In this document: positions 25,684 through 35,802 of the stretch, in pieces
Layout of the letters: every line of letters begins with the position of its first letter
Position numbering within the stretch: the stretch's first letter is position 1
Source of the DNA: Mucilaginibacter gossypii
Lineage (GTDB): Bacteria > Bacteroidota > Bacteroidia > Sphingobacteriales > Sphingobacteriaceae
Direction: 5' to 3'
DNA length: 64,000 nucleotides
Assembly (NCBI RefSeq): GCF_900100945.1
Contig: NZ_FNCG01000003.1
Coordinates: forward strand, 124,001-188,000
The notes under the pieces: model-generated
Told to the model about the DNA's origin: nothing
The model's input: the letters and a program-made list of their open reading frames with translations, nothing else
Databases searched by the model: none
Made by a program: the position numbers and the translations under genes

Positions 25684-28152
25684 ATGTTTAAAAGCTATTT
25701 TAAAATCGCACTACGTAACTTTTGGAGGCATAAGTTTTTTACATTCATAAATGTAATCGGTTTGTCTATAGGGATCAGTTCGGCGCTGGTGATTTACCTG
25801 ATAGTCCATTTTGATTTTACGTTTAATCAAAACTTTGATAACGGCGACCGGATTTACAGGGTAGTTTCAAACTATACCTTTTCCGGCGAAGAAGCGCATA
25901 ACCGCGGCGTATCAGGCCCGGTGCCCGAAGCTGTAAGAAATGGTGTGAGTGGGGTGGAACTTACCGTGCCATTTTTCCTGTTGGATCAGCCTAATGTATT
26001 TATCCCCGGAAAAGCGGGCGTTCCTGTTAAGTTTAAACTACAGGATAATGTGATCCTTGCGGATGGCAGGTATTTCAGCATGTTTAAATACAACTGGCTT
26101 GCAGGATCGGCCAGTACTGCCTTGAATGCGCCAAACCAAACCGTGCTCACTTCAGATCAGGCAAAAAAATATTTCCCTCAACTGTCATATAGCCAGATGA
26201 TGGGCAGGGTAATTACTTATGATACGATTAGTGTGGCCGTGAGCGGTATTGTTGAACCATTAAAGGGCAACAACGATTTTACGTTTCACGATTTTATTTC
26301 CTACTCAACCGCAAAAACTAATAAAGCACTCTCTGACGAACTAAGCCTTACCAACTGGGGGGGGACTACATCTTCATCTATTCTTTTTGTTAAGCTGGCA
26401 CCTAATACAACTGCAGCTAATTTTGAAAAGCAACTAAACGTTATTCTTAAAAAGAACAACCCGCCAAAACCCGAAAATAAAGGCAACACACGTAATTTTA
26501 CATTGCAGCCTTTGAGCGATCTGCATTTTAATAGTATATACGGAACATTTGATTCCGGTAATCCGGCTAACAAAACAACGCTTTACGGTTTACTGGTTAT
26601 AGCTGCTTTCCTGTTATTATTAGGTTGTATTAATTTTGTTAATTTAACTACCGCACAGGCCACTCAAAGGGCCAAGGAAATTGGCGTGCGTAAAACAATG
26701 GGAAGCAGCCGCGCCCAGCTTATAACACAGTTTCTGAGTGAAACGTTTATTATAACTCTTTTGGCTGTAATCATTTCGGTGACGCTGGCGCCTGTAATAT
26801 TAAAACTGTTTAAAGATTTTATAGCGGAAGGTGTTAAACTTGACCTGCTGCACCAGCCCCATCTTTTTGTGTTCCTTTTTTTATTGATAATAGTGGTAAG
26901 CTTATTGTCGGGCTTTTACCCCGCAGCTTTGCTATCAGGCTATAAACCTGTTTTGGTTCTTAAAAACCAGGCATCATCAAACAGTAGTAAAGCCCGTAAT
27001 GCGTGGTTACGTAAATCATTAACCGTAACTCAATTTGTTATCGCCCAGTTTTTTATAATGGCTACTGTGCTGGTAGGCAAACAGATTCATTATGCACTTA
27101 CAAAAGATCTGGGTTTTAAAAAGGACGCCATCCTAATCATTAATTCACCCTGGAAAAATCGAACGCTTAGTAAGAACCAGGTATTTATGAACAAATTAAA
27201 GGCGATACCTCAGGTTGAGCTGGTAAGCGCGGGTAAGGCCGCTCCGTCATCAACCAGCACCAATTCAACGGAAGCTACGTACATAGATGGCAAAAAGGAA
27301 ATAAAGATTGAATTGTACGAAAAGTACGGCGACCCTAATTATATTAATGTATACAAGCTTAAACTTTTGGCCGGACGTAATATACAATATGGCGACAGTA
27401 CCAGGGCATTTTTAATTAATAATACTTACGCAAAACTAATAGGGTTTAAAAATCCTGCTGATGCTGTAGGTAAATATATTGATAAGTTTAATGGCGATAA
27501 AAGAATGCAGATCATAGGTGTAGTGGCCGACTTTTATTCTGAATCATTGCATTCGGCAATTAAACCTACCTGCATTCATATCAGTAACAGTTATTACAAC
27601 AACGGTACCTTTCATATAGCGCTTAAGCCGCAAACTGCCGGAGGCAACGAATGGAAAAAAGCTATCGTATCAATGGAAAAGGCGTGGAAAGAGATTTATC
27701 CTGAAGACGATTTTGAATATAGCTTTTTTGATGAAAGCATCGCCAAATTTTACGATGCTGAGCAACATACATCAACTTTGCTAACCTGGGCAACCGGTTT
27801 ATCGATCTTTATCAGCTGCCTTGGTTTATTAGGTTTGGCCATTTATAATACCAATCAACGCACCAAAGAAATAGGTGTACGGAAAGTACTTGGCGCTACG
27901 GTAGCACAGATAGTCACCCTGCTTTCAACCGAGTTGGTGATGCTCATTGTGCTGGCATTTGTTTTGGTAACTCCACTGGCCTGGTACGCCATGAACAAAT
28001 GGATGGAAAGCTTTGCAGACCGCACAACCATCAGTTGGTGGATCTTTGCAGCAAGCGGCGCGGGAATGTTGCTAACTGCATTGATCACTTCAAGTTTTCA
28101 AACAATCAAAGCGGCATTGGCTAATCCAACAAAGAGTTTACGTTCTGAATAA
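25684..28152 (+). CDS. MacB/FtsX-family permease 9 (subfamily C)
   Basis: 822 residues, the longest in the array. Subfamily C is marked by TAQ instead of TAR before the first coupling segment: NLTTAQATQRAKEIGVRKTMGSSRAQL (Glu332). The second is EIGVRKVLGAT from about 729, preceded by TNQRTK. The second periplasmic domain has IIGVVADFYSESL. A run of eight G at 26357-26364 encodes Trp225-Gly226-Gly227 (NWGGTTSSS) in the first periplasmic domain; slippage there would shift the frame and truncate the protein. A related NWGG or EWGS run occurs at the same place in permeases 11 and 14, but without the long G-run. The tail is NPTKSLRSE. Fourth gene of operon 3. Confidence 0.92.
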   Translation: MFKSYFKIALRNFWRHKFFTFINVIGLSIGISSALVIYLIVHFDFTFNQNFDNGDRIYRVVSNYTFSGEEAHNRGVSGPVPEAVRNGVSGVELTVPFFLLDQPNVFIPGKAGVPVKFKLQDNVILADGRYFSMFKYNWLAGSASTALNAPNQTVLTSDQAKKYFPQLSYSQMMGRVITYDTISVAVSGIVEPLKGNNDFTFHDFISYSTAKTNKALSDELSLTNWGGTTSSSILFVKLAPNTTAANFEKQLNVILKKNNPPKPENKGNTRNFTLQPLSDLHFNSIYGTFDSGNPANKTTLYGLLVIAAFLLLLGCINFVNLTTAQATQRAKEIGVRKTMGSSRAQLITQFLSETFIITLLAVIISVTLAPVILKLFKDFIAEGVKLDLLHQPHLFVFLFLLIIVVSLLSGFYPAALLSGYKPVLVLKNQASSNSSKARNAWLRKSLTVTQFVIAQFFIMATVLVGKQIHYALTKDLGFKKDAILIINSPWKNRTLSKNQVFMNKLKAIPQVELVSAGKAAPSSTSTNSTEATYIDGKKEIKIELYEKYGDPNYINVYKLKLLAGRNIQYGDSTRAFLINNTYAKLIGFKNPADAVGKYIDKFNGDKRMQIIGVVADFYSESLHSAIKPTCIHISNSYYNNGTFHIALKPQTAGGNEWKKAIVSMEKAWKEIYPEDDFEYSFFDESIAKFYDAEQHTSTLLTWATGLSIFISCLGLLGLAIYNTNQRTKEIGVRKVLGATVAQIVTLLSTELVMLIVLAFVLVTPLAWYAMNKWMESFADRTTISWWIFAASGAGMLLTALITSSFQTIKAALANPTKSLRSE

Positions 28153-28251
28153 TTGGTCATTGAGTCAGTTGCTTCGCGTCATTAAGTCATTTTGATTGAT
28201 GATTTAGAAAAGCAAAATGACTTAATGACTATGCAATAATGACTAATTAAT
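28153..28251. repeat. R1 spacer between permeases 9 and 10
   Basis: The core TTGCTTCGCGTCATTA is at 28169-28184. The right half contains AGCAAAATGACTTAATGAC, complementary to the left half. Confidence 0.8.
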
Positions 28252-30648
28252 ATGCTCAGAAATTATTTTAAAGTAGCATTCCGTAATTTAGCTAAGCACC
28301 GCACTATTAGTTTGATTAATATTGCGGGGCTAACCATCGGCATCACCGCGGCGGTGTTTATTATGCTATGGGTACAAAACGAGTTTAGTTTTGACAATTA
28401 TCACCCGGACGTTGATAATATCTACCGGGTAAAAACGAAACTAAGCCTGACGAAAGACGAAGTGTGGGATTGGGAGTCGTCTCCTTATATGTTAGGCCCC
28501 GTTGCTAAGCAGGAAATACCCGGTTTAAAGAATTATACGTTTTTGTGGCCGGGTTATATGATGACGGTACATCATAATAACCAACTGATATCGGAAAAAA
28601 AGTATGCATATATAGATGCTAATTGGTTCAAAGTATTCCATTACGATTTTATCGCTGGAAGCGCCGATAGCTTTTCGAAAAATCCATTTAGTTTAATCCT
28701 GACAGAATCAACAGCAAAGAAATATTTTGGTAATGGCGAAGCCGTTGGCAAAATGCTGAAAGTTGACTCCATGAACTACCAGGTACAGGCAGTAGTTAAG
28801 GATAATCCTGCAAATTCAAGCTTTCAGTACGATATATTGATGCCGGTAGAGGCTAAACTAAGCAATGCACATGAAAAAGAACAGGCGAGCAATTGGGGTA
28901 ATTACAGCGGCCTCACATTTTTAAAGCTGCAGCCGGGCGTAAATATTAAAGAGGTAGGCAAAAAGCTAACCCAAATTATCAGGAAAAATAACAAGGGCAG
29001 CGAAAATACAACCATGAGTGTAATTGGCCTAAAAGATATCCATTTTGAAAGTGGTTTGCTAAGCACCTCATTTGAAAGCGGCAACCGCAAATTGGTTAAC
29101 ATTTTCCTGATCCTGGCTTTTTTACTTTTGGCAACAGCATGCATTAATTATGTAAACCTAACTACCGCAAGGGCAAGTGTGCGTTCAAAAGAGGTGAGCG
29201 TACGTAAAATTGTAGGAGCGGGCAGGAGGCAGCTTTTTGCCCAGTTTATGTCCGAATCATTGGTTGTTAGTTTCTTATCGTTATTATTTGCTATTTTATT
29301 TATCCAGATTTGCCTGCCCTGGTTTAACCAGGTTACCGAAAAGCATTTTGTACAACCACTAACATCCAGTATTACATGGTTGATATTGTTGGGTACACTG
29401 ATAGTTTGCTTTGTTTTCAATGGCCTATATCCGGCTGTATTATTATCGTCATTTAAGCCATTAAGTGTGTTTAAGGGTAGGGCGTTATTGAAGTTTAAAG
29501 ATGGTGGCATCCGTAAAACGCTGGTTGTTTTGCAGTTTGGTATCTCTGTGATGCTTATCATCAGCACAATGATCATTTATCGCCAGCTTAATTTTATGAA
29601 AAATGCTGATTTAGGTTATAAGCGCGAACATGTTTTTGTAATGACTATACCATGGCAGGTGCTTGGGTTGGACGATAAAACAAGGGAGTCGAAATTAAAA
29701 AGCATCGCCAGCGAATTAACACAGCAAAGCGCGATAGCTGAGGTCTCTCAATCGGCCAACGATGCCTTTTTTAATAATAGCAACAAGGTTTCAGGATCAA
29801 TGGATTGGGAAGGCAGGCCACTTGATTATAAACCCTCGGTTTCCACCATATCGGCCGATGAAAAATTTCAACATATACTAAGCCTTAAAATGGCCGATGG
29901 GCATTGGTTTGATAAAAATGGCTCGGATCAGCATAATGTAATTTTGAATGAAACCGCAGTGAAACAGCTCGGGATTCATAAACCCGTTATCGGGCAGCGG
30001 TTTAAGTTTAACGGCGACTCTGGCATAGTAGCCGGCGTGGTGAAAGATTTTAACTTCAGGAGTCTTCATGAAAAGATAGGCCCTATGGTTATTAATAATC
30101 ATACCGATTGGGCAAGGAGCTTTTATATTAAAACAACTCCAGGTAATACGGCGGTAGCTATAAAGATAGCCCAAAATGTATGGAATGAATTTGTTCCCGA
30201 CCAGCCGTTTGATTATAGTTTTATTGATGACGGGTACAATAAACTTTACCATGCTGAACAGCGTTCGTCAACATTGATAGCCGCTTTCGCCATTATAGCC
30301 ATTGCAATATCGGCCATGGGTTTACTCGGCCTGGCAGCCTTTGCCGCCGAACAGCGGGTAAAAGAAATAGGTATTCGTAAAGTGCTTGGCGCCAGTGTTC
30401 AAAATATAATAGGACTGCTATCTGCCGAGTTTTTAAAAACAGTTGTCATAGCCAACATCGTTGCTTTCCCGGTGGCCTGGTACATGATGAACAAATGGCT
30501 GCAGGATTTCGCATACCGCACAAATATCACATGGTGGATCTTTGCCGTTGCCGCGTGCATAGCACTTTTAATAGCGTTAATAACTGTAAGCATCCAATCT
30601 ATCAAAGCTGCACTGGCCAACCCGGTAAATAGCTTAAGGAGCGAGTGA
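28252..30648 (+). CDS. MacB/FtsX-family permease 10
   Basis: 798 residues and not clearly in any subfamily. The first coupling segment is EVSVRKIVGAGRRQL (Glu314), where Ser replaces the near-invariant Gly of EVG. The second, EIGIRKVLGAS from about 705, is standard. Before helix 2 it reads LKDIHFESGLLSTSFESGNRK in two parts, resembling subfamily C, but the TAR motif (TARASVRSK) is of the common type. The first periplasmic domain ends QVQAVVKDNPANSSFQYD (VQAV for VTGV); the second has VAGVVKDFNFRSL. SMDWEGRPLDYKP resembles the W-x-G-K element of subfamily A. The tail is NPVNSLRSE. It is the last gene of operon 3 and is followed by a very strong terminator. Confidence 0.91.
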   Translation: MLRNYFKVAFRNLAKHRTISLINIAGLTIGITAAVFIMLWVQNEFSFDNYHPDVDNIYRVKTKLSLTKDEVWDWESSPYMLGPVAKQEIPGLKNYTFLWPGYMMTVHHNNQLISEKKYAYIDANWFKVFHYDFIAGSADSFSKNPFSLILTESTAKKYFGNGEAVGKMLKVDSMNYQVQAVVKDNPANSSFQYDILMPVEAKLSNAHEKEQASNWGNYSGLTFLKLQPGVNIKEVGKKLTQIIRKNNKGSENTTMSVIGLKDIHFESGLLSTSFESGNRKLVNIFLILAFLLLATACINYVNLTTARASVRSKEVSVRKIVGAGRRQLFAQFMSESLVVSFLSLLFAILFIQICLPWFNQVTEKHFVQPLTSSITWLILLGTLIVCFVFNGLYPAVLLSSFKPLSVFKGRALLKFKDGGIRKTLVVLQFGISVMLIISTMIIYRQLNFMKNADLGYKREHVFVMTIPWQVLGLDDKTRESKLKSIASELTQQSAIAEVSQSANDAFFNNSNKVSGSMDWEGRPLDYKPSVSTISADEKFQHILSLKMADGHWFDKNGSDQHNVILNETAVKQLGIHKPVIGQRFKFNGDSGIVAGVVKDFNFRSLHEKIGPMVINNHTDWARSFYIKTTPGNTAVAIKIAQNVWNEFVPDQPFDYSFIDDGYNKLYHAEQRSSTLIAAFAIIAIAISAMGLLGLAAFAAEQRVKEIGIRKVLGASVQNIIGLLSAEFLKTVVIANIVAFPVAWYMMNKWLQDFAYRTNITWWIFAVAACIALLIALITVSIQSIKAALANPVNSLRSE

Positions 30649-30700
30649 TTTTTTGAGGTAAAAGGTTAAAGACGAAAGATAAAAGGTAGCAACCAATTTA
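30649..30700. repeat. R5 AGGTAAAAGG-word repeat
   Basis: Words such as GAGGTAAAAGGTTAAAG and GATAAAAGGTAGC follow the stop of permease 10. The same word family is found in both orientations at 50690-50720 and 50850-50884. The whole interval 30649-30949 (301 bp) contains only this repeat, the next terminator, a short unassigned piece and promoter 4. Confidence 0.65.
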
Positions 30701-30702
30701 TG

Positions 30703-30738
30703 AAAACGTCAGATGTTTTTCGAACATCTGACGTTTTT
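30703..30738 (+). terminator. Strong terminator after permease 10
   Basis: Perfect 15-bp arms 30703-30717 and 30723-30737 with a 5-nt loop; the right arm ends in a T-run and the left begins with an A-run, so it can act in both directions. It ends operon 3. Confidence 0.9.
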
Positions 30739-30817
30739 ACTTTCCACCCGTTGAGGTTGCCCAGGAAATAAATCTCCAAATCCTAAATCGAACATCCCAA
30801 ATCTGAAATCAAACCAC

Positions 30818-30924
30818 TGTATCAATACCGTACACAAAGTGTTACACTTACGAACAGTTGATGTTTTTTATCTGACTTAAATATCTGATATTCAATTGTT
30901 TTTGGTTTTGGTATAGCTTTTACA
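30818..30924 (+). promoter_or_regulatory. Candidate sigma-54 promoter 4 with paired upstream sites
   Basis: TGTATCAATACCGTACAC at 30818-30835 is identical over 18 bp to the first site of promoter 1. TGTTACACTTACGAACAG follows at 30840-30857, 22 bp further. TGGTATA starts at 30909, 69 bp after the start of the second site. The -12 part TTAC differs from TTGC by one base, the best of the five. The ATG of permease 11 is 41 nt downstream of the -24 element. Confidence 0.8.
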
Positions 30925-30949
30925 TCAATTTCGAAAATTGCTGTACGAT

Positions 30950-33367
30950 ATGCTTAAAAATTACTTCAAAATAGCCTGGCGCAATATCGTGCGTCATAAA
31001 GGCTATTCTGCTATAAATGTTGCGGGTTTAACAGTTGGCCTGGCTGCCTGCCTGCTCATTTTTGTGATTATTCAGTTTGAGCTTAGTTTTGATACTTTCA
31101 ATCCTAATTATAAAAGCATTTATCGTATAGTTACCCAGGAAAAGCACGAGTCGGAAACTACCACCAATCCCGGAGTTGCTGTTCCTGCTACAGATGCCCT
31201 TCGTTTGGATATACCACAGGCTAAAGTGGCAGCTTTGAACAGCAGTTATGGCAGCCAGATTACAGTGCCGCAAGCCGCTGGAAGTAACAGCAGCGATAAG
31301 AAATTTACTGAAAATATTGGCGTGCTATTTATTCAGCCTCAATTCTTCGACATTTTTAGCTACAAATGGCTCGCTGGTAGTCCCGCTGTACTGGCCAGTC
31401 CGGATATGGTTGTGTTGGATAAAAGTTCGGCCATTAAGTATTTTGGCGACTGGACAAATGCTGTAGGCAAAATTCTTAAAATGGATAATGTTTTAACGCT
31501 GAAAGTATCTGGCATTGTAGAAGACGCTCCGGTTAACAGCGATTTTCCGTTTAAAGTAATGGTATCATTCGATACCTGGAAACAGCATCCTAAAGATTAC
31601 AACTACAGCGCCGAATGGGGATCAACCAGCAGCAGCCATGAGGTATTTATGTTGTTCCCGGCAAGCATGTCAAAAAGCAGTATCGACGCACAGTTAAAAG
31701 CATTTTCGACCAAGCATTTTAAAAAGGGATCGGCACAAACTACGCTGTTACCACAGCCGCTTGCCGATATGCATTTTGATACCCGGATAGGTAACCCGCT
31801 TGGTGATCATAGTACCAGCAAGGCTACCTTGCGTACCCTGTCATTCATAGCTTTGCTCATCATTATTATGGCTTCTATCAATTTTATCAACCTTTCAACA
31901 GCACAATCTGTTGGCCGGTCAAAAGAAGTTGGCATCCGTAAGGTGCTGGGCAGTACCCGTCCGCAATTGATTTTTCAGGTAATTGGCGAAACAACAATCA
32001 TTGTTATTACTTCGGCCCTGATTGCTTTGGCAGTAGCGAGGCTGGCCATGCCGCAATTGAAAAATATAGCCAATGTGCCCGATAGTATCAGCTTATTTAC
32101 TACGGGTAGCTTGCTATTTTTAGCGGGCAGTACAATTACTATTGTATTATTATCGGGCATTTACCCAGCATTGGTAGTATCAGGCTTTAAGCCGGTGCTT
32201 GCACTTAAAAATAAAATAACGGCAGCTTCTATCGGTGGGATCCCGCTTCGCCGGGGATTGGTGATTGCACAGTTTGCCATATCACAATTGCTCATTATTG
32301 GTACCATCGTAGCGGTAAACCAGATGGACTTTGTAAATAAAGCCGATCTCGGTTTTAACAAAAATGCTTTGCTCATCATTCCTGGTTATACCGATAGTTT
32401 AAGCCTCCGTAAAATGGAATCGTTTAAACAACAGGTGTTGCAGGATCCTAATGTTAAAGCAATCAGTTTCTCTTCGGATGTACCATCATCAGAAAATAAC
32501 TGGGGTACAAATTTCGATTTCAATAACTCAACCAAGGACGTAGGCTTTAATACCTACCTTAAATTTGGCGACGTAGATTACTTCAAAACTTATGGTTTGA
32601 CATTTGTTGCCGGCAAAGGCTACGATGTAAGTGATACGGTCAGGCAGTACGTGGTTAACGAAACCTTTATCCATAAATTGGGTATCCAAAATGCTAATGA
32701 TGCCATTGGCAAAACATTACGCTTGGGCGGCGGCAAATGGCTGCCAATAGTAGGGGTAGTTAAGGACTTTAAAACCAACTCGCTTCGCGAGGCTATAAAA
32801 CCAATAGTAATATCACCTGCTAAGAAATTCGAGGGGCAAATAGGTATCAAGATCCAAACTGCTGATTTGAGCAAAACTGTATCGCAGCTGCAAAAACTGT
32901 GGGAGAATACTTATCCCGAATATACTTATAACGGTTATTTCCTGGATGATAATATTGCCAAATTTTACGAGCAGGAGAACAAAATGGCCTTGGTGTACAA
33001 AATTTTTGCCGGGATAGCCATTTTTATATCATGCCTTGGTTTGTACGGGTTGGTTTCGTTCATGGCAGTTCAGCGCACAAAAGAGGTTGGCATCCGTAAG
33101 GTTTTAGGAGCATCTGTAAGTAGTATAGTATTGCTGTTTTCAAAAGAGTTTATGGTGCTTATAGGTATCTCGTTCCTGATAGCCATGCCCGCCGCATGGT
33201 ATATTATGAACGGCTGGCTGCAAAACTTTGTATACCGCATTTCGATGAGTGCCTGGATCTTTTTACTGGCAATAATATCATCGCTGATAATAGCCTGGTT
33301 GACAGTAGGGTATAAGGCTGTTAAAGCCGCACTTGTTAACCCGGTTAAAAGCCTGAGAAGTGAGTAG
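30950..33367 (+). CDS. MacB/FtsX-family permease 11 (subfamily C)
   Basis: 805 residues from the ATG at 30950. A TTG at 30938 would add four residues, but the ATG gives the family N-terminus (MLKNYFKIAWRN) and the same promoter-to-start spacing (about 41 nt) as promoters 2 and 3. Subfamily C features: LSTAQSVGRSKEVGIRKVLGSTRPQL (Glu326) and EWGSTSSSHEVFMLF. The second coupling segment EVGIRKVLGAS begins near 712, preceded by AVQRTK. The first periplasmic landmark is KVSGIVEDAPVNSDFPF, the second IVGVVKDFKTNSL. Helix 2 region reads IIIMASINFINLST, without the usual Cys. The tail is NPVKSLRSE. It is the first gene of operon 4, the largest, with eight permeases. Confidence 0.92.
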   Translation: MLKNYFKIAWRNIVRHKGYSAINVAGLTVGLAACLLIFVIIQFELSFDTFNPNYKSIYRIVTQEKHESETTTNPGVAVPATDALRLDIPQAKVAALNSSYGSQITVPQAAGSNSSDKKFTENIGVLFIQPQFFDIFSYKWLAGSPAVLASPDMVVLDKSSAIKYFGDWTNAVGKILKMDNVLTLKVSGIVEDAPVNSDFPFKVMVSFDTWKQHPKDYNYSAEWGSTSSSHEVFMLFPASMSKSSIDAQLKAFSTKHFKKGSAQTTLLPQPLADMHFDTRIGNPLGDHSTSKATLRTLSFIALLIIIMASINFINLSTAQSVGRSKEVGIRKVLGSTRPQLIFQVIGETTIIVITSALIALAVARLAMPQLKNIANVPDSISLFTTGSLLFLAGSTITIVLLSGIYPALVVSGFKPVLALKNKITAASIGGIPLRRGLVIAQFAISQLLIIGTIVAVNQMDFVNKADLGFNKNALLIIPGYTDSLSLRKMESFKQQVLQDPNVKAISFSSDVPSSENNWGTNFDFNNSTKDVGFNTYLKFGDVDYFKTYGLTFVAGKGYDVSDTVRQYVVNETFIHKLGIQNANDAIGKTLRLGGGKWLPIVGVVKDFKTNSLREAIKPIVISPAKKFEGQIGIKIQTADLSKTVSQLQKLWENTYPEYTYNGYFLDDNIAKFYEQENKMALVYKIFAGIAIFISCLGLYGLVSFMAVQRTKEVGIRKVLGASVSSIVLLFSKEFMVLIGISFLIAMPAAWYIMNGWLQNFVYRISMSAWIFLLAIISSLIIAWLTVGYKAVKAALVNPVKSLRSE

Positions 33368-33441
33368 CAGTTGGCAGTGGCAGTTTGCAGTTAACGGACT
33401 ATACAATTACCAATGAACTAATGAACCAATGAACAACTACC
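33368..33441. repeat. Spacer with R4 and R2 words
   Basis: GCAG words (CAGTTGGCAGTGGCAG, TTTGCAGTT) are followed by AATGAACTAATGAACC and AATGAAC words close to the start of permease 12. Confidence 0.75.
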
Positions 33442-35802
33442 ATGATAGGAAATTACATTAAAACCACTGTACGAGGCCTGATGAAAAACCGGGCTTACAG
33501 CTTTTTGAATATTGCCGGTTTGGCTATAGGTGTTGCTTGCGCATCCGTGATATTCTTGTGGGTGCAGGATGAGCTTACCTTTAATCACAACTTTGTAAAG
33601 CGCGATAATCTGTACACTGTTCGTGAAAATCAAACCTATGATGGTAAAACCTCCACATTTCGTGCTACACCGGGGCCAATGGCCGCTGCACTAAAAGCAG
33701 ATATCCCTGGTGTGAAAAATGCTGCCCGCATGGGTGGAGACCATGACATGGTATTTGCCCTGGGAGAGAAAGTGATTAACGAAAATGGCACTTACGCTGA
33801 TGCAGAGATTTTTCCGATGCTAAAATTATCTTTCGTTAAGGGTGAAGAAGCTAATGCTTTTCAGGAGCTGCATTCGGTAGTGATCAGTACAACAATGGCT
33901 AAAAAGTTTTTTGGCAGTGCCAACCCGATTGGCAAAGCTTTAAAAATGGATAATGAACATGATTTTACCATTACCGGCGTATTTACCGACCTGCCTAAAA
34001 ACTCAACTTTTCAGATACATTGGTTGGCCCCTTTAAAAAACATCGACCATGTGCAACCCTGGCAACAGGATTGGGGCGCCAACTGGACTCGTACTTATGT
34101 AGAGTTGGAACCAACAGCTGATGTTAATGCCGTTAATAAAAAGCTGGCCAACTACATCGGTACCAAAAAAGAGGGCAATAAAACTGTCTGCTTTCTTTTC
34201 GGAATGAACGACTGGAACCTTCGTGATAAATTTATTGATGGTAAAATGAGTGGCGGTCGTATTGAGTATGTTCGTCTGTTTTCGGTAATTGCCTGTATTA
34301 TACTTATCATAGCTTGCATAAATTTCATGAACTTGTCAACTGCAAGATCTGAGAAAAGGGCTAAGGAGGTTGGGGTACGCAAAGTGATGGGAGCCGCGAA
34401 AGGTAAACTTGTAGCTCAGTTTATAGTTGAGGCGGTGGTCATGGCGTTTATAGCGGTAATAGTCGCTGTGTTTTTAGTTTACACAGTTCTGCCATCGTTC
34501 AATACTATGGTTCAAAAAGAGCTTTTTATCGATCTTTTAAAACCAATCCATTTGTTTTATTTACTGTCGATAGGTTTGGTTACCGGTTTGCTGGCTGGCA
34601 GCTATCCCGCGTTTTACTTGTCATCATTTAATCCTATTACCGTATTAAAAAATATCAAGTTACCATCTGCAGCAGGCGCAGGTTTTATTAGGCAAAGTTT
34701 GGTGGTGATCCAGTTTTCAGTATCCATCATATTAATTATCGGAACAGTAATTATATACCAACAAATTCAGCACGTTAAAAACAGACAACTGGGTTATCAA
34801 AAAGATAACCTTGTTTATATCGATACAAAAGGCAAACTTACTGATCATTTTGCTGCAGTAAATAATGAATTAAAGCAAACCGGGGTTGTAGCCGACGCTT
34901 CATTGAGTGAATATCCAATTTTACAAATTTGGAGTAACACTGATAATTTTTCATGGGACGGAAAAGATGTTTCAAAAAATCCACTGATCACTATCGAAAG
35001 CGTAAGCCCTCAGTTTGTATCAACCATGAATATGAAACTGCTTACCGGGAGGGATTTTTATGCCAATGCAAAGCTCGATAGCAGTAACGTGATCATTAAT
35101 GAAGCCTTTGCCAAACAAATGGGTAAGGCCGGTCACGTAGGTGGCATTATCAGGGATGGCGGTAGTAAACCCTACCAAATCGCGGGAATCATTAAAGATT
35201 TCCTTTATAATGACATGTATGTTTCTGGTGCGCCGCTGATGCTGTTTAGCCGTCCGCAAAACAATAACATTTTAACTATCCGCTTTAAACAGGGCGTTAA
35301 TTTAACCGAGGCGCTGGCAAAAGCAGGCGAAGTTTATAAACGCGCCAACCCCGGTTATCCATTCGAATACAAGTTTGTTGATGCTGATTTTGATGAGCTG
35401 TTTAAAACGGAGGCCCTTACCGGTAAGCTGTCGGGCATATTTGCATCGCTGGCTATCGTGATCTCGTGTCTTGGTTTGTTTGGGTTAGCAGCCTATACTG
35501 CCGAAAGAAGGATCAAAGAAATAGGCATCCGAAAGGTACTTGGTGCTTCGGTAGCCGGTTTAACCGGATTATTATCCCTTGATTTTTTAAAGCTGGTTGC
35601 AGTTTCGTGCCTGATTGCCTTTCCGGTTGCCTGGTATGCAATCAATAACTGGCTGCAAAGTTATCAGTACCGGGTAACTGTACAATGGTGGGTTTTCGCC
35701 GCCGCCGGCATTGCCGCTATTGTCATAGCGCTGGCAACAGTGAGTTTTCAGGCTGTTAAGGCTGCATTGAGCAACCCGGTGAAGAGTATGAGGTCGGAAT
35801 AA
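33442..35802 (+). CDS. MacB/FtsX-family permease 12 (subfamily A)
   Basis: 786 residues. The N-terminus is divergent (MIGNYIKTTVRGLMKNRAYS against the usual NYxKIAWRNL). Subfamily A features: GGRIEYVRLF before helix 2, TARSEKRAKEVGVRKVMGAAKGKL (Glu309), DNFSWDGKDVSKNP in the second periplasmic domain, and NDWNLRDKFIDGK in place of the KWHLYxDFKNG element. The second coupling segment is EIGIRKVLGAS from about 693, preceded by AERRIK. The second periplasmic landmark IAGIIKDFLYNDM is diverged from VVGVVKDFxxxSL. The tail is NPVKSMRSE, with Met for Leu, the only such case. Second gene of operon 4. Confidence 0.92.
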   Translation: MIGNYIKTTVRGLMKNRAYSFLNIAGLAIGVACASVIFLWVQDELTFNHNFVKRDNLYTVRENQTYDGKTSTFRATPGPMAAALKADIPGVKNAARMGGDHDMVFALGEKVINENGTYADAEIFPMLKLSFVKGEEANAFQELHSVVISTTMAKKFFGSANPIGKALKMDNEHDFTITGVFTDLPKNSTFQIHWLAPLKNIDHVQPWQQDWGANWTRTYVELEPTADVNAVNKKLANYIGTKKEGNKTVCFLFGMNDWNLRDKFIDGKMSGGRIEYVRLFSVIACIILIIACINFMNLSTARSEKRAKEVGVRKVMGAAKGKLVAQFIVEAVVMAFIAVIVAVFLVYTVLPSFNTMVQKELFIDLLKPIHLFYLLSIGLVTGLLAGSYPAFYLSSFNPITVLKNIKLPSAAGAGFIRQSLVVIQFSVSIILIIGTVIIYQQIQHVKNRQLGYQKDNLVYIDTKGKLTDHFAAVNNELKQTGVVADASLSEYPILQIWSNTDNFSWDGKDVSKNPLITIESVSPQFVSTMNMKLLTGRDFYANAKLDSSNVIINEAFAKQMGKAGHVGGIIRDGGSKPYQIAGIIKDFLYNDMYVSGAPLMLFSRPQNNNILTIRFKQGVNLTEALAKAGEVYKRANPGYPFEYKFVDADFDELFKTEALTGKLSGIFASLAIVISCLGLFGLAAYTAERRIKEIGIRKVLGASVAGLTGLLSLDFLKLVAVSCLIAFPVAWYAINNWLQSYQYRVTVQWWVFAAAGIAAIVIALATVSFQAVKAALSNPVKSMRSE

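Noticed and set aside
30938..30949. TTG start four codons upstream for permease 11
   Set aside because: The ATG at 30950 gives the family N-terminus and the standard distance to the -24 element; the TTG would lie almost at the predicted transcription start.
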